Shown here piece by piece: positions 12,187-22,716 of a stretch of DNA of 64,000 nucleotides. How positions within the stretch are numbered: position 1 is the stretch's first letter; each line of letters opens with the position of its first letter. The translations under genes and the position numbers were made by a program. The stretch lies in assembly GCA_033964015.1 (NCBI GenBank), contig CM066914.1, forward strand, positions 19,999,023-20,063,022. Direction: 5' to 3'. The notes below the pieces were generated by a model. The model was not told the origin of the DNA. It saw only the letters and a program-made list of their open reading frames with translations, and ran no database searches. This DNA comes from Scolanthus callimorphus (lineage: Eukaryota > Cnidaria > Anthozoa > Actiniaria > Edwardsiidae).

Positions 12187-13526
12187 TTGAGTTTTGACAA
12201 GATTTTCTGGAGTTGCTAGCTCTATAGCATCGCCGTTTCCGGTTTCCGTTGAAGCTCTGAGATAGTGGATAAACATAGTGGAGAAATGCTATATGATGAT
12301 GATGCCGGCTCGGTGACGATTGAGCTGAAGAAAGTAAAAACTAGTGTTTGTGTTTATTGGAATTTTCGACTGTTTCTCTACAACTAAATTCTTTTGTATT
12401 CAGTACTGACTGCATCTTAGACCTGTAGGCAGTCTCTACTCTGGGCTAATGCGTACAAAATCATCGCATGTTTTCGCCAATTTAGCGCAAAGTCTTTGCG
12501 AAATTCTCCTGGGGCGCGCTTGCCCGAGTTGTTGTCTGACCCCACGGTATTTGCCACTAAGGTAGCGCGCGCTAAAATTGGGGAAGGTGGGGGGGGGGGG
12601 GGGGATCCGCTGACTTTTTCGGATATTTAGCCCAAAGTAGTTACTGGCTCGCAGTCTAAATGCACCTCAGGCCCAATTCAGGCGTCGAATTTCTGTACTA
12701 AAACTAATGTACAAAAAATACCACCTTGTTATTTGCATTGGCATTAGGCGTTTGTGAAATTTGACTTCGTTAAAGAGGGTCTAACATCCTGTACGCAGAA
12801 TTAATACGACGTCTGCCATTTAGGAGATGTTTTTTATTTCTTGAAAGTTTGATGCCAAAAGAATTTCAAACTGGTAATTGTTTGATCTTGATCAAAAGTT
12901 TTAGTTGTACATAGGCATTGATAACAGAGGTCAACCGGTGAAAGCTCCTCGCCACACCCATCTCCCATCTTTCCCTCTCCGTCCAATTTTTAGGAGCAAA
13001 ACTACTCGTAGTAAACCTGAGAGTGTCTGTTCCGGGGGAGGGGGGATTCGTGGTTACTGTGTGGAACGTGTATGGACCCTCTTTAGTTACTTCGCGAGGT
13101 TTTTGTTCCTCCATTTCTTTCCTTCTTATACATTGTAAATTGACAACTTGTAAACTTCAAAATCTCCCGACTTGATTTCTGATCATATAAACATGTTTTC
13201 AACTTACATGTCATATTATTTAAAGATTGTTTATATTTACTTTGCCTGTATATATGTTAAAAGTAAAAATGTACAAATATAAATTATTTTTTAGAATAAA
13301 AGATTTATTTCTTAAAAAGTGTCGTCTGATTTTCCTTCCAGTATTTTACTTCACACCAGTGTTCCTAGAGTTACACGGTAACGAATTCTGCATTGTTATT
13401 GGTTCTTAGAGCGCGCGCGGAGGGGGGATATTTTCCTATCTCTGACCTAGGTCACAGTAACCATTCGCGCGCGCTTGTTTTCATCGCAAAAATCAAATTT
13501 TAGAGTTGAAAAAAAATAAATAAGTC

Positions 13527-13635
13527 ATTTACCGGCTTTAGGTCGGTCCTATATGGACCTCCCAGCCGGTAAATAACATATATTTCTCCCGACCGAAAAA
13601 AGAGGTAAGAACTTTTGGTTATGCCTGTTCTTACC
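13527..13635. repeat. Two adjacent small hairpins
   Basis: ATTTACCGGCT (13527) pairs with AGCCGGTAAAT (ends 13574), and GGTAAGAAC (13604-13612) pairs with GTTCTTACC (13627-13635). Both could form stems with loops of 14-26 bases. They may be parts of one decayed TIR element; I see no coding or promoter signal. Confidence 0.6.
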
Positions 13636-14527
13636 TGCATACAGGGGCTGGAGGGTTAGGTTTTATCACGGAAAATCCCGTAGTTCCTGGCCGTTTCCAC
13701 CATCTTGGAATTACAGCTAATTCTACAAAAATTGTCGCCCTTGTAAGCACAGACAAAATATCCTTTCTTTGATAACACTCAACTGGTCTGGTTGCTAAAT
13801 TCTACAAAACAGAGCTCTCACTAAAGCGAGTAATGTGCAGTAATTAACTAGTAACTCGCGTACTCAAACAGTGAGTCAATACAAGACCTCATTCTACTAA
13901 AACAACTTTGCGGTCTGGACGCATATGGTTTCGACAACGTTTTTAAAAATGGCTGCATGTAGCTAAGCGACGACGCGAGGAAGGGGGGGTTTGTCACGTA
14001 ATTCCAAGATGGCCATCCTCGCGTGCCATGGTCCGCTATTCTAGGACGTGATGTCCTGCTCGCGCTATACTGCGACGCATTTTAAGCGCACCTTGTCCAC
14101 GGAAACGTTTATCCTCTCAGATTGCTTGTGATTTTTCCCTATTTAGCCAAGTGGAAAACATTGTTGCGCGCGGAAAATTTTGTTTCCAAGTCACACGAGC
14201 GAGATTTTTCTTATTTAGCCACTTTTGGACAACATCGCAAGATACAATGTTACTGGTAACATGTGTCCACGTTTAGCCCAAGCATTAGTATTATTGTGCG
14301 CGCGAAGCACATACAAGAGTATTTGGTAGTTCCATCAGCAACCTGTATTCACGCACCTCTGGTATTGATTTCTGCCATGAGTTCCCTGGCTCGTCGCCTT
14401 GCGGAAGATGCGCTGTTGTTGGCAGCCATTGACACGTGCATGCGCGCAATTTGATTTCGGTTCTTTGTTTCATTTTTCAAATCATTCTTTTGAATTGCAG
14501 TGTACGCTCTGTTCTGCGCGTTCAAAC

Positions 14528-14675
14528 ACAGCAGATTTCGCATGACTGTGAAAAGTGCCGCGACAAAGTGCCTCGATTTCATTCCGTATCTACAACAGGC
14601 CAGGTTCCGTGCCGCGACGGCGACAGTGCTGTGCCGTGTCGCGCCATTTTTCACAGTCATACGAAATGTGCTCTA
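14528..14675. mobile_element. TIR element related to the TA-flanked MITE
   Basis: AGCAGATTTCGCATGACTGT at the left pairs with ACAGTCATACGAAATGTGCT at the right; complementarity continues through the following GAAAAGTGCCGCGACA. The terminal sequence resembles the TA-flanked family (AGAGCGGATTTCAGATGACTGT), so this is probably a divergent relative. It is non-coding. Confidence 0.7.
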
Positions 14676-15404
14676 ATCCAGGGTGTATTTCCTCGTGTAA
14701 TGTTTCCGCCTGACGTTCACTGTTGACGTGTATTTATCTTTGGGTCCTTTGTGGAGCGCGCCCACTCCTCGAGAATGGCGCCTTTGCGGGATCAGCTGAG
14801 TCTGGTAGAAGTAGCGCTGAATACTCGAGCAAGAGGTCATCGCATGTGGATTTTTTAATGTTTTTTTTTTACTTGCGCTGTTCAAAACTGAGCAAAACGT
14901 GAATGTTTTAGGTTAAATAACACCAACATTTGTTCGCATCTTCGTCGTTTCAACCCACGCCTTCGACCTAAAGCGTCAGTGACTGTCACCAGAGCATTCC
15001 CCCGGTGTCAGAAGAGCAAAGAGGCTGTGGGGATGAGAATGGTCCACTCATATTAGATCTTGTCATATTAAACACTCTTGAGTATCACACATTAAGTATT
15101 GCTCTAGCGTCAGAGAACAGTGAGAATTGATTCAACTGTCTATTTAAACAATTTGCCCGAGGGCCGGGAAATCGAACACTGAGCGAAGCTCCATGATGAA
15201 CTTCCCTAGTCAGTTGCAAGACCTGCACTGAGGATGGCCACTTCCGACGTCCCCGTGGTTCTTGGTCGTCCCTCTGTTTCTGATTAATGTTGTGCATGTG
15301 AAAAGGACCTACGGATTTTAAAGTGTCCTTATCCGAGAAGACGCGAAGGTCTAACCATTTGCAGATGTTCACACTGATCCTCAATTACTTAAAAAAAAGT
15401 GTTG

Positions 15405-15482
15405 GTCCGGCCGGCTCTGGAACCCCCGAACCTCCCGCACAACAACCGGAGCTCTACCAACTGAGCTATCCAGCGGGCTGTC
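15405..15482 (-). repeat. tRNA-derived SINE-like fragment
   Basis: On the minus strand, TGGATAGCTCAGTTGGTAGA matches a Pol III A box with the tRNA D-arm, and GGTTCGGGGGTTCCAG follows about 20 bases later as a B-box-like T-arm. The flanks do not form an acceptor stem, so this is not a functional tRNA. I call it a tRNA-derived retroposon or relic. Confidence 0.6.
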
Positions 15483-16330
15483 TGTCTCGTTTCTTGAATG
15501 TGGCATTGACAGGTGGTATTCGACGCAGGGAACAAGAAAATGACTCAGAGGTAGAAATCGTCAAGTCTTAGTAAGGATTTTATTAATTCAAATACGAATT
15601 GCCTATCATCAAGTCCAGATACTACACAGCTACAACACTTTCTCAATCAAGATATTTGAAATATAGTGAAATTACGTTACTAGGGGCAACGCACACGTGT
15701 GTTCTGTGAAACGTCACGCGTGTATATTTTGTATAACCACCAGACGTGGCAGTTTTTTACAGCGTGTCACGTGATCATTTTACGGGAAAGTCGCCGATTG
15801 CATTTTTCACTATTTTCAAAGGTTTCGCAACTTTTTAGAGGTAGAATGCACATTAAATAGCCCGGATCCGTGCGCAATTCAATTTCTAAACGGAATGAAA
15901 TCCAAGCGACTAATAATCTCAGACCCGGATCCGGACGAATTTTGTACCGGGAACTCAAAAGCGCACAAAACTTGGCACGGTTCCAGTGTTAACAGGGGTC
16001 CGGTCAAAAATTGTACCTGCACTTTTTCATGACCCAAACTTCCACACTTTGCAGTGCAAAAACGCCGTCCAGTGCCGCCGGTCCCGTGTAGACGAGAGCC
16101 GTAAGTCTGCCAGAATTCGTCCGTGCACATCACCCAGAGATCAGTGTAACCGGGATCTGAGTGCATCTGTGTTTGCATTCATTTGCGACGACGGAAAGGG
16201 GCTAAACAGACGACTTAGCCAAAGTTTCGAGCTTTTACTTCGGCTCTTTTATTTTGGGCTTTAAAAGCGCCGAAGAAGAGCCGAAATAAACCTCAAAACG
16301 TTGGCTAAATTCCTCTGTGTTTGCTTCCAT

Positions 16331-16537
16331 AATGGACGATTCCAGCTATAAGCGCGCGCTCTTCTTTATTCAGAAATGCCCCAATCTCGTTCCCAGAGCC
16401 CTGCATTTTCTGCGCATGCGTCGCCGTGTCTCACAAATACCAGAATGCAGCGCGCGCTTTTTAGCACTTTGTTCGACAAATGTCCCACATCTACCGACAT
16501 GCAGCGCGCGCGTTCGTTATAGCTGGAATCGTCCATT
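16331..16537. mobile_element. TIR element with GCGCGC-rich inner ends
   Basis: AATGGACGATTCCAGCTATA (16331) is mirrored by TATAGCTGGAATCGTCCATT (ending 16537), and both arms run into GCGCGCGC. It is about 207 bp long and non-coding. Just upstream, 16219-16313 has a weaker inverted pair (AGCCAAAGTTTCGAG and AACGTTGGCT). Confidence 0.8.
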
Positions 16538-16592
16538 GCTTCCTGCGTGTGTAGCCAGGAATTCTATAGGATTATTCAAAGCTTCAGGAGGC

Positions 16593-16773
16593 TAGATTCC
16601 GCTAAGAAAATAGCACGAAAAAAGCGATATCGCACGAGTCGCGCAGCGACGAGGGCGATATCGTCTTTTTGAGTGCTATTTTCGGCGGAATCTACCGACT
16701 GAACGCTTTGAATATACTTGAATCCTATGATATCTCGTCCTCAATTTACACAAAAAAGAGATATCATAGGATT
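16593..16773. repeat. Hairpins downstream of the RNF41 stop
   Basis: The first hairpin (16593-16694) pairs TAGATTCCGC...AAAATAGCAC with GTGCTATTTT...GCGGAATCTA and has a second GCGATATCG pair inside. The second is a perfect 16-base inverted repeat, AATCCTATGATATCTC (16721-16736) with GAGATATCATAGGATT (16758-16773), separated by 21 bases. It lies 21 bases from the RNF41 stop codon, so it would be transcribed in that gene's 3' UTR. Confidence 0.75.
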
Positions 16774-16794
16774 CTAAACGAAACCCTGTCCATT

Positions 16795-17775
16795 CTACTC
16801 TATTCCGTGCGCAAATATCATGACGATTCCTGGATCAAGCGTCATGGACTCCCCCATGTGTTCGTTTTCGCATTTCATGATTACCACCGCTTGTTTCCCT
16901 GCGATGCGGTGACAGACGTACTGCTCGTAGCGGCGTCTATTGAGTTGCCGCGTCTCCAAGGTGCTTAAACCAGGTGGCCATCGTCGCTCGTGCGCATTCT
17001 CCATCAACTCATTAAGTATAGAAGAGGGGCAACCACTATCGGCTAATGCCCGCCGTATGACGGCTTGTAGGACTGCGTCCGGGGTAGAGATCATACCTCC
17101 CCAGCGCGTAACCCTCGCTGGTTGCAACCCTAGTACCCATTCCTGTAGCTCATCCGTGTTCTGATTTCCTATTGGGGGAGGGGAGGGATGGGAACTGGGC
17201 AGTGCGGGTAGGGCTTGAGGGATGTTAATAACCCTCATTGACCTCATCATCTCTTTCAAGACTTGAATTTCGCGCTTCTGCTCATTGAGTTGCTGCCGTT
17301 GGTCATCAATCTGTGCTTGAAGTTCAGCCATCTTGAGGTTTTGACCCTGTATGATGGTATTTAGCTCCCGCACACAGTTATGCTGGGGTAGCTCATCGAA
17401 GGGAACTACCAGACCGCACCCCTTCTCACATTGGACAGGTCTTTTCGGATTATATTGACACTGAGCCAGATGCGCTTGTAATCCATCAAGTCTAACAACT
17501 GCTTCACAACCGAATGTCACATTATCACAAGTTATAACCAGTTTTGAGAGCAGATTCTTTAAGATTCTAGGGACATGTTTGAGCTGTAGCGGTGTAAGAT
17601 TTCGTCTGTCTATGGGACAGTTCTGTTGGTGGTTTAGCCATTCATGGATGCATGAGGCACAGAATGCATGCTCACACGCCGGTGCTTGTAGAGGGTCCTC
17701 TAGAACTCCTCCGCAAATCGTGCAGATAAGTTCCTCGTCGACGTCTCCTTGGAAACGCCCAAGATCATAACCCAT
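16795..17775 (-). CDS. RNF41: RNF41/NRDP1-like RING E3 ubiquitin ligase
   Basis: This is a single 326-aa open reading frame that begins MGYD, like vertebrate NRDP1 (317 aa). In that family the protein is a cytosolic E3 ligase that controls receptor (ErbB, cytokine receptor) turnover and binds the deubiquitinase USP8. The RING runs from C18 to D56 in the order C18, C21, C34, H36, C39, C42, C53, D56; the final Asp (CPID) is the NRDP1-type C3HC3D variant. A TRAF-like zinc-binding region with NPKRPVQCEKGCGL and PQHNC follows at about 75-135. A glutamine-rich coiled coil spans about 140-185. The C-terminal substrate/USP8-binding domain contains LQPARVTRWGGMISTPDAVL and ends FAHGIE. The family ending has one or two more residues. 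A Pro/Ser linker at 190-205 is longer than usual. There is no intron in the coding region. Confidence 0.96.
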   Translation of the reverse strand: MGYDLGRFQGDVDEELICTICGGVLEDPLQAPACEHAFCASCIHEWLNHQQNCPIDRRNLTPLQLKHVPRILKNLLSKLVITCDNVTFGCEAVVRLDGLQAHLAQCQYNPKRPVQCEKGCGLVVPFDELPQHNCVRELNTIIQGQNLKMAELQAQIDDQRQQLNEQKREIQVLKEMMRSMRVINIPQALPALPSSHPSPPPIGNQNTDELQEWVLGLQPARVTRWGGMISTPDAVLQAVIRRALADSGCPSSILNELMENAHERRWPPGLSTLETRQLNRRRYEQYVCHRIAGKQAVVIMKCENEHMGESMTLDPGIVMIFAHGIE

Positions 17776-18254
17776 CTTGTAGAGTCTAATGCAAAGAGCA
17801 AGAAAAGCATGTCATTTTAGATTGGCAATTTACTATTTATTATTCTCTTTTTTTTTCGCGACTTTCTACTTTCGCGATTTTCGCGATTGAAAAAAACTAA
17901 AACCGCGAACTTTGGACTCGCGAAATTTAATAGAAGAGGATTTATTGAAATCTCCTAAAGCGGTCATACAATAATATTGTAAGGTACTGGGGAAGAACAA
18001 GATTGCTGTATCTTATACGACAGTGGATTTTGAAAAGTATTTGTACCCTAAGGCATCATGTTCCAGTTTCGTTTCAATGGATGATTAGCAGAATCGTTGT
18101 GAAAGAAAAATATAAAAAATAAGACATAAAATCACGCCGATCTCGCAAAAGTTAATTCCCTGCAAACAATTTTTCGGCCCGATCGCAAAGACTCGCGAAA
18201 CGTGTTAAAAAGATTTGCGCAAAATCAAAGTCCCGCGAAAAGAAGGAAAATAAG

Positions 18255-18809
18255 GAATTACCCTTTAGGGCACCCCAGAAGTGACCCTTTAGGGCACCCC
18301 AGAAATTACCCTTTAGGGCATGCCAGAAATGACCCTATAGGGCACCCCAGAAATTACCCTTTAGGGCACCCCAGAAATTACGCTTTAGGGCACCCCAGGA
18401 ATGACCCTTTAGGGCACCCCCGGACCCTTTAGGGCACCCCAGAAATGACCCTTTTAGGGCATAATCATAACAGAAATTATTCATTAAGGTGCCAGAAATG
18501 ACCCTTTAGGGCGCCAGAAACAACCCTGTAAGGCACCCCAGAAATTACTCTTTAGGGCATGCCAGAAACGACCCTTTCAGGAAATGCCAGAAATGACCCT
18601 GTAGGGCAACCCAGAAATTACTCTTTGGGGTATGCCCGAAAAGACCCATTAAAGGCATGCCAGAAATTAACTTTTAGGGCATGCCAGAAAATAACCCTTT
18701 AGGGCATGCCAGAAACAACCCTGTAGGGCACCCAGAAATTACTCCTTAGGGCATGCCAGAAATGACCTTTTAGGGCATGCCAGAAAATGACCCTTTTAGG
18801 GCATGCCAG
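18255..18809. repeat. 24-bp minisatellite (CCAGAAATTACCCTTTAGGG unit)
   Basis: About 23 imperfect copies of a unit close to CCAGAAATGACCCTTTAGGG plus CACC or CATG. Earlier copies carry GGCACCCC and later ones GGCATG, so two sub-families are segregated along the array. Translation of the first part gives only a repetitive Pro/Leu/Gly/His peptide, which I do not regard as a gene. The array ends directly against the right terminus of a TTCCAGAAAATATCC element (18818-18844). Confidence 0.95.
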
Positions 18810-18817
18810 TTGGGGGC

Positions 18818-18844
18818 TAATGGATATTTTCTGGAACCACACAT
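18818..18844. mobile_element. Isolated right end of TTCCAGAAAATATCC element
   Basis: TGGATATTTTCTGGAACCACACATT matches the right ends of the elements at 20443-20660 and 30372-30441. No matching left end was found upstream of the minisatellite, so this copy is truncated or its interior has been replaced by the repeat array. Confidence 0.6.
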
Positions 18845-20306
18845 TATTTGAAAGAATAAAAAAAACTTAGAGCTACAGAGAAACTACTTTTGAATTACTA
18901 AACCATTTATTCTTTAAATTTAATTGTCAGATAACCTACCCAAGGGTCAAAGAGGTTACCAAGACTAAACAAGTCTCAACAAAAATAGGAAGCTAAACCA
19001 AAACTCAGATGAGTAATGAAGTGAGTATGAAATGAAAACACAGAAATAGAGACTTTTTTCTTATGAAAATCAAAAGGTTGATTTGTGTATGGCAGCTTTT
19101 CTGAAATGGTAGTACCGTATTGTGCATAACTTTACTGCCTGCTTTGTAGTGTTTCACATATAACCTCAAACCTCTCCCAAATCCATCCTAAAATCTGCTC
19201 CATGCCTGAGTGCATGAGAGCTTCAATGTGCATTGACACACAAAGACAGTCTATGCCGCATTATTTGAAATAATAAAAAACCTAGACCTACAGAGAATAT
19301 TTTACAGATTTTAGCTGTCATGTACACTTCACCATCAAGTAGGCTTCAGCCTATCACATACCTTGTTTGATAGCTGTGGCAAGTAATGTCAAGGGGTCTG
19401 ATGGGGGGGACTCCCTTACAAGAGCTATACAGTGACATCAGAAAAAATACCATTCAAACTCTTAGCCTTCAAACCAGTCACCAAATAAACAAACACAACA
19501 TTTTTTGCAACATTTCTATCCCCGGGAAGTCTCGACTGTTTTGAACCAAGGTATGCACCAACAAACAGGGGGGTATGAATAATGAAAACCTCCCATACTT
19601 TAGCTGCTTCTTATATTAGAAGGTATTGATTGTGTAGCGGACGTACCTTGTTCTTTCTTCTTATGAGGGGCAGTACCCTACAGGCACTACAAATATGCCA
19701 AAAAAGCATAGCCTGGAAACCTGGCTGTGTCAAATTGGGCTTTATCCAGGAGGTTTTATCAGGCAAGTTAGCTCAATTCAGTTACACAAAGCCACAAGAA
19801 AGAATACAATTCATGACCTGGTGCCAAGACAAGTGTGAATAAAATAAAATAAAATAGAAGTTTATTTGAGCACTTTATGGTCCACAAATTAGATTCCTTG
19901 TCAGCCACACCTTTGTTATTGTTTTCATTCAATATTTAAAGCCTAATTGCGTGTAGAAATTTCAAAATAACCATCTACATTCAAAGTATTCTTGGTGTTC
20001 AAATGACATCATCAAAATCCTAACTTGTGAAACTGTGCTTTTTGGACCAGTTACGGTTCCCCAATAGGGGTCTTCCCACCAAATTTAATCGGATTCCTGC
20101 TTTTAGCTCCTGAGATATCGGTGCTGCAACATGCAACACTAGTCACGCTTCTTTAGGCATTGATTTCACGCCATATTTCAGGTAGTTCTCCCTTTTCGAG
20201 CATTCAGTGAAAGAAAACATGCTAAATACGTGCAAATTAATCACATTTTGGACAGTGCTAGCTCATATTGTTGCCTTATGGCACATTTGATAATTTGGCC
20301 GTCATA

Positions 20307-20331
20307 TTGGAGTCCCTCCGAGGGACTCCAA
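20307..20331. repeat. Perfect 25-bp palindrome
   Basis: TTGGAGTCCCTC and GAGGGACTCCAA flank a single central base, giving 12-base perfect arms. It is surrounded by GGCCGTCATA and ACATGGCAGC. No gene or transposon end was identified with it. Confidence 0.8.
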
Positions 20332-20442
20332 CATGGCAGCGCCATACATTTTACAGTAAACAGTTTGCACATTCGCTCGCTTATATCTGGCTTGCAATAT
20401 AAGATACCCGTCTAAAACTTGGCAAATCAATTGAAGATATAA

Positions 20443-20601
20443 TGTGTGTTTCCAGAAATTATCCATACCCCCATACGGAAGGGCATTGGAAATTCCGGAG
20501 GGGTTGGGGGGTCAATTTACCTGATCATTTCCATACAAATACTGTATTTTTCCTCGGAAATTCCAGAGGGGTTGGGGGGTCACTTTTCAACACCCTTCCG
20601 T

Positions 20602-20657
<56 letters not shown>

Positions 20658-20660
20658 ACA
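20443..20660. mobile_element. TIR element with 34-base poly-G core
   Basis: The left end TGTGTGTTTCCAGAAATTAT is mirrored by the right end GATATTTTCTGGAACCACACA. Inside are two GGAAATTCC(G/A)GAGGGG repeats with GGGGGGTCA and a run of 34 G (20602-20635). The short copy at 30372-30441 shares both ends. It is non-coding, and the G run should form quadruplexes. Confidence 0.8.
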
Positions 20661-22129
20661 ATTGTGACAATATTTGAGCAAAAAATGAAATATTATGAAG
20701 CGAAAATCTGCTTGGGTAAGCAGGTGAGAGTTCATTATTGACCAAATATGGTCATAAACTCGCTACAAATATTCCACAGCTTGGTTCACCGTTACATGTT
20801 TCAACTAAGTTATATGTTTCTGGTAAAATGATTTGAGGATTAATTTAAAATTTGTGCCGGCTCGAGTCGTCGCTTGGGCAAAATTGTCTGTCTGAATTAT
20901 ATTGAATGGGGAGCGAGAAAACAGTAAAAATGGGGTCAAATCCCCAAAATTCTCACAGATATCAAGAGAAGTAGTTTTAGATATTATTGTACAACAATTC
21001 TTTATTTGTGATTTAAAATTTCCATCGTATACTTTTCTCGGGATTTACATGTCCATTCTCAGTATTTTTACCATAAATTCTTCACACAAATCAGTAGCCT
21101 GGTGAGCCTATGACAAAACATAGCAAAATCAAAATATCGTGGTACCATAAATTGGCAAGAATATAACAAAAAGCTAAGAGCACATAGCAGAAATTTGGAT
21201 TGTAATTTGACTTTATTCATCTGAAATCGTAATAAAATATAATATATCATATCCAACAAGAGTAAACATTAAAACGCAGCTTTAAAAAAAGAAGCATGTA
21301 TCCATCAACGCGAAACGTTACATGTGATTCACAGCAGAATTGAATCAAACGCTAAAAACAGTGTTACATAGTTCTGCAAGAGGCAGCGAGAACAAACATT
21401 TAGCATCAGATTCTGGAACATAAGTTAATGATAACAGAAGAAGAAGAATTACATTTCGGACATCAAGCCAAAAATTCAATGTTAGAAGTAATTCCATGGA
21501 ATTATTTTGATCTAGCTTACATACGTTACTTACAGTTGTATATGTTTCTTTGAGTGCCATATGAAACCCAAGCTTTATTCCATAGAAGACTCTGCAGTTC
21601 GGGAAAATTCCCGGGAAATATCAAAATCGAACGAACGCCGCCATTTGCATGGATTTAACAACAACAAAGCACGCGCTGCATGTTGGGTAAAGAATTGCCT
21701 TCCGTCCCCAGGGCCCCGTGTCACTTTCATACAGGGAACCCACGAGAAAAAGTCGCTGTTATAAACTATTTCCCGCGCCGTCTGTAATTCCAGGGTAGAT
21801 CGTCCTAGAACAACCAGGAATTCCAGGAATAAAAATTCCTTGGTGAGTCTGAATAGAGCGGAGTTGAGATGACTCCGTGAGCAATTTTTATACCGGCTTG
21901 AGGCTTTTTGAAGACCCCACACTAGGACCCACAAGCGAAGGGAAAGGCCCTCTGGGATCGAGGTTGGAGGCTTTGCAATCCTGTTTTATTTTGAATTCCA
22001 TGGCAGGGTGGTATAATAATGTGTTATAGCTAAGCAATAGTCACTGGACTGGCGAGAACTGTACCTAAAAATTCTCGGGTATTTTAGCGAGAGCAAAAAA
22101 TGGACAAATTTTAAAAAGGCATGCAATTA

Positions 22130-22309
22130 AGACCCCGTGCACACTACACCGTTTTAAACGAAAGCGGATACTTTTTGCTCCGGGCCGAAAACGATCACCG
22201 GAAACGGCGAAAACAATACGAAAACGATAAGTGGGGACGCAAATCTTTTTGAAAACGGAGCAAAAAGTATCCGTTTTCGTTTGAAAACGGTGTAGTGTGG
22301 ACGGGGTCT
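22130..22309. mobile_element. TIR element A of an adjacent pair
   Basis: AGACCCCGTGCACACTACAC is mirrored by GTGTAGTGTGGACGGGGTCT. The arms extend inward for about 50 bases through CGTTTTAAACGAAAGCGGATACTTTTTGCTC-type sequence, with a few mismatches. It is 180 bp and non-coding. Confidence 0.85.
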
Positions 22310-22310
22310 A

Positions 22311-22716
22311 AGGCCTAGTCTAAACGTCGAGCCAGCGTCGTGCCGAACCGAATCTAATTTGGCTCGGCGCTGGCGCGGTAGCGGTTCTAAACGTCGAGCC
22401 AGAGTCGAGCCAGAGTCGAGCCGGCAATGCGAAGTTTTGGGGATTCCTGTGGCCACGTGACAGGCCTGGATTCTTAGCAAAACACTTTTTTAAATTTATT
22501 CTATAATTTATGCATCAGACTCGGCGCGACGATGGCACGGCGTTAGAGCCAAGTCGTGCTACAGTCGGGCAGCGCGACAGAGAATGTCGAGCCCAATAGC
22601 TTGGTCGAACCGAATTAAAAATTGGCTCTAAACGTCGTGCTAGAGTCGCACCAGCGTCGAGTTCAATCCAATATTTCGGTTCGGCACGACGCTGGCTCGA
22701 CGTTTAGACTAGGCCT
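22311..22716. mobile_element. TIR element B of an adjacent pair
   Basis: AGGCCTAGTCTAAACGTCGA is mirrored by TCGACGTTTAGACTAGGCCT, and the arms extend about 45 bases (GCCAGCGTCGTGCCGAACCGAA). The interior is filled with GTCGAGCC/GGCTCGAC-type units in both orientations. It abuts element A with only one base between. Its ends resemble those of 58359-58686 (TTTTAGACGTCGAAC). Confidence 0.85.

Larger units (their letters stand above)
12187..16794. other. Gene-free region between NK-2 and RNF41
   Basis: No gene is supported. The first kilobase includes the NK-2 3' UTR. Otherwise the stretch holds a run of 16 G at 12589-12604, two small hairpins near 13.5-13.6 kb, GCGCGC-rich patches, a TIR element at 14528-14675, a tRNA-like SINE fragment at 15405-15482, and several hairpin elements between 16.2 and 16.8 kb. 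15840-16200 contains CCCGGATCC-type motifs in both orientations but no clear ends. Confidence 0.6.

Noticed and set aside
11725..12276. 183-codon open frame on the minus strand
   Set aside because: It is the antisense shadow of the NK-2 homeobox exon and shows no domain of its own.
18202..18432. 76-codon protein with PLGHPRN repeats
   Set aside because: It is a translation of the 24-base minisatellite; units change register and the frame closes within the array.
21575..21934. 119-codon minus-strand frame
   Set aside because: No recognisable domain, no initiation context or splice partners, and it overlaps repeat-like sequence.
22154..22480. 108-codon minus-strand frame
   Set aside because: It crosses the border of the two adjacent TIR elements and consists of their repeated termini.
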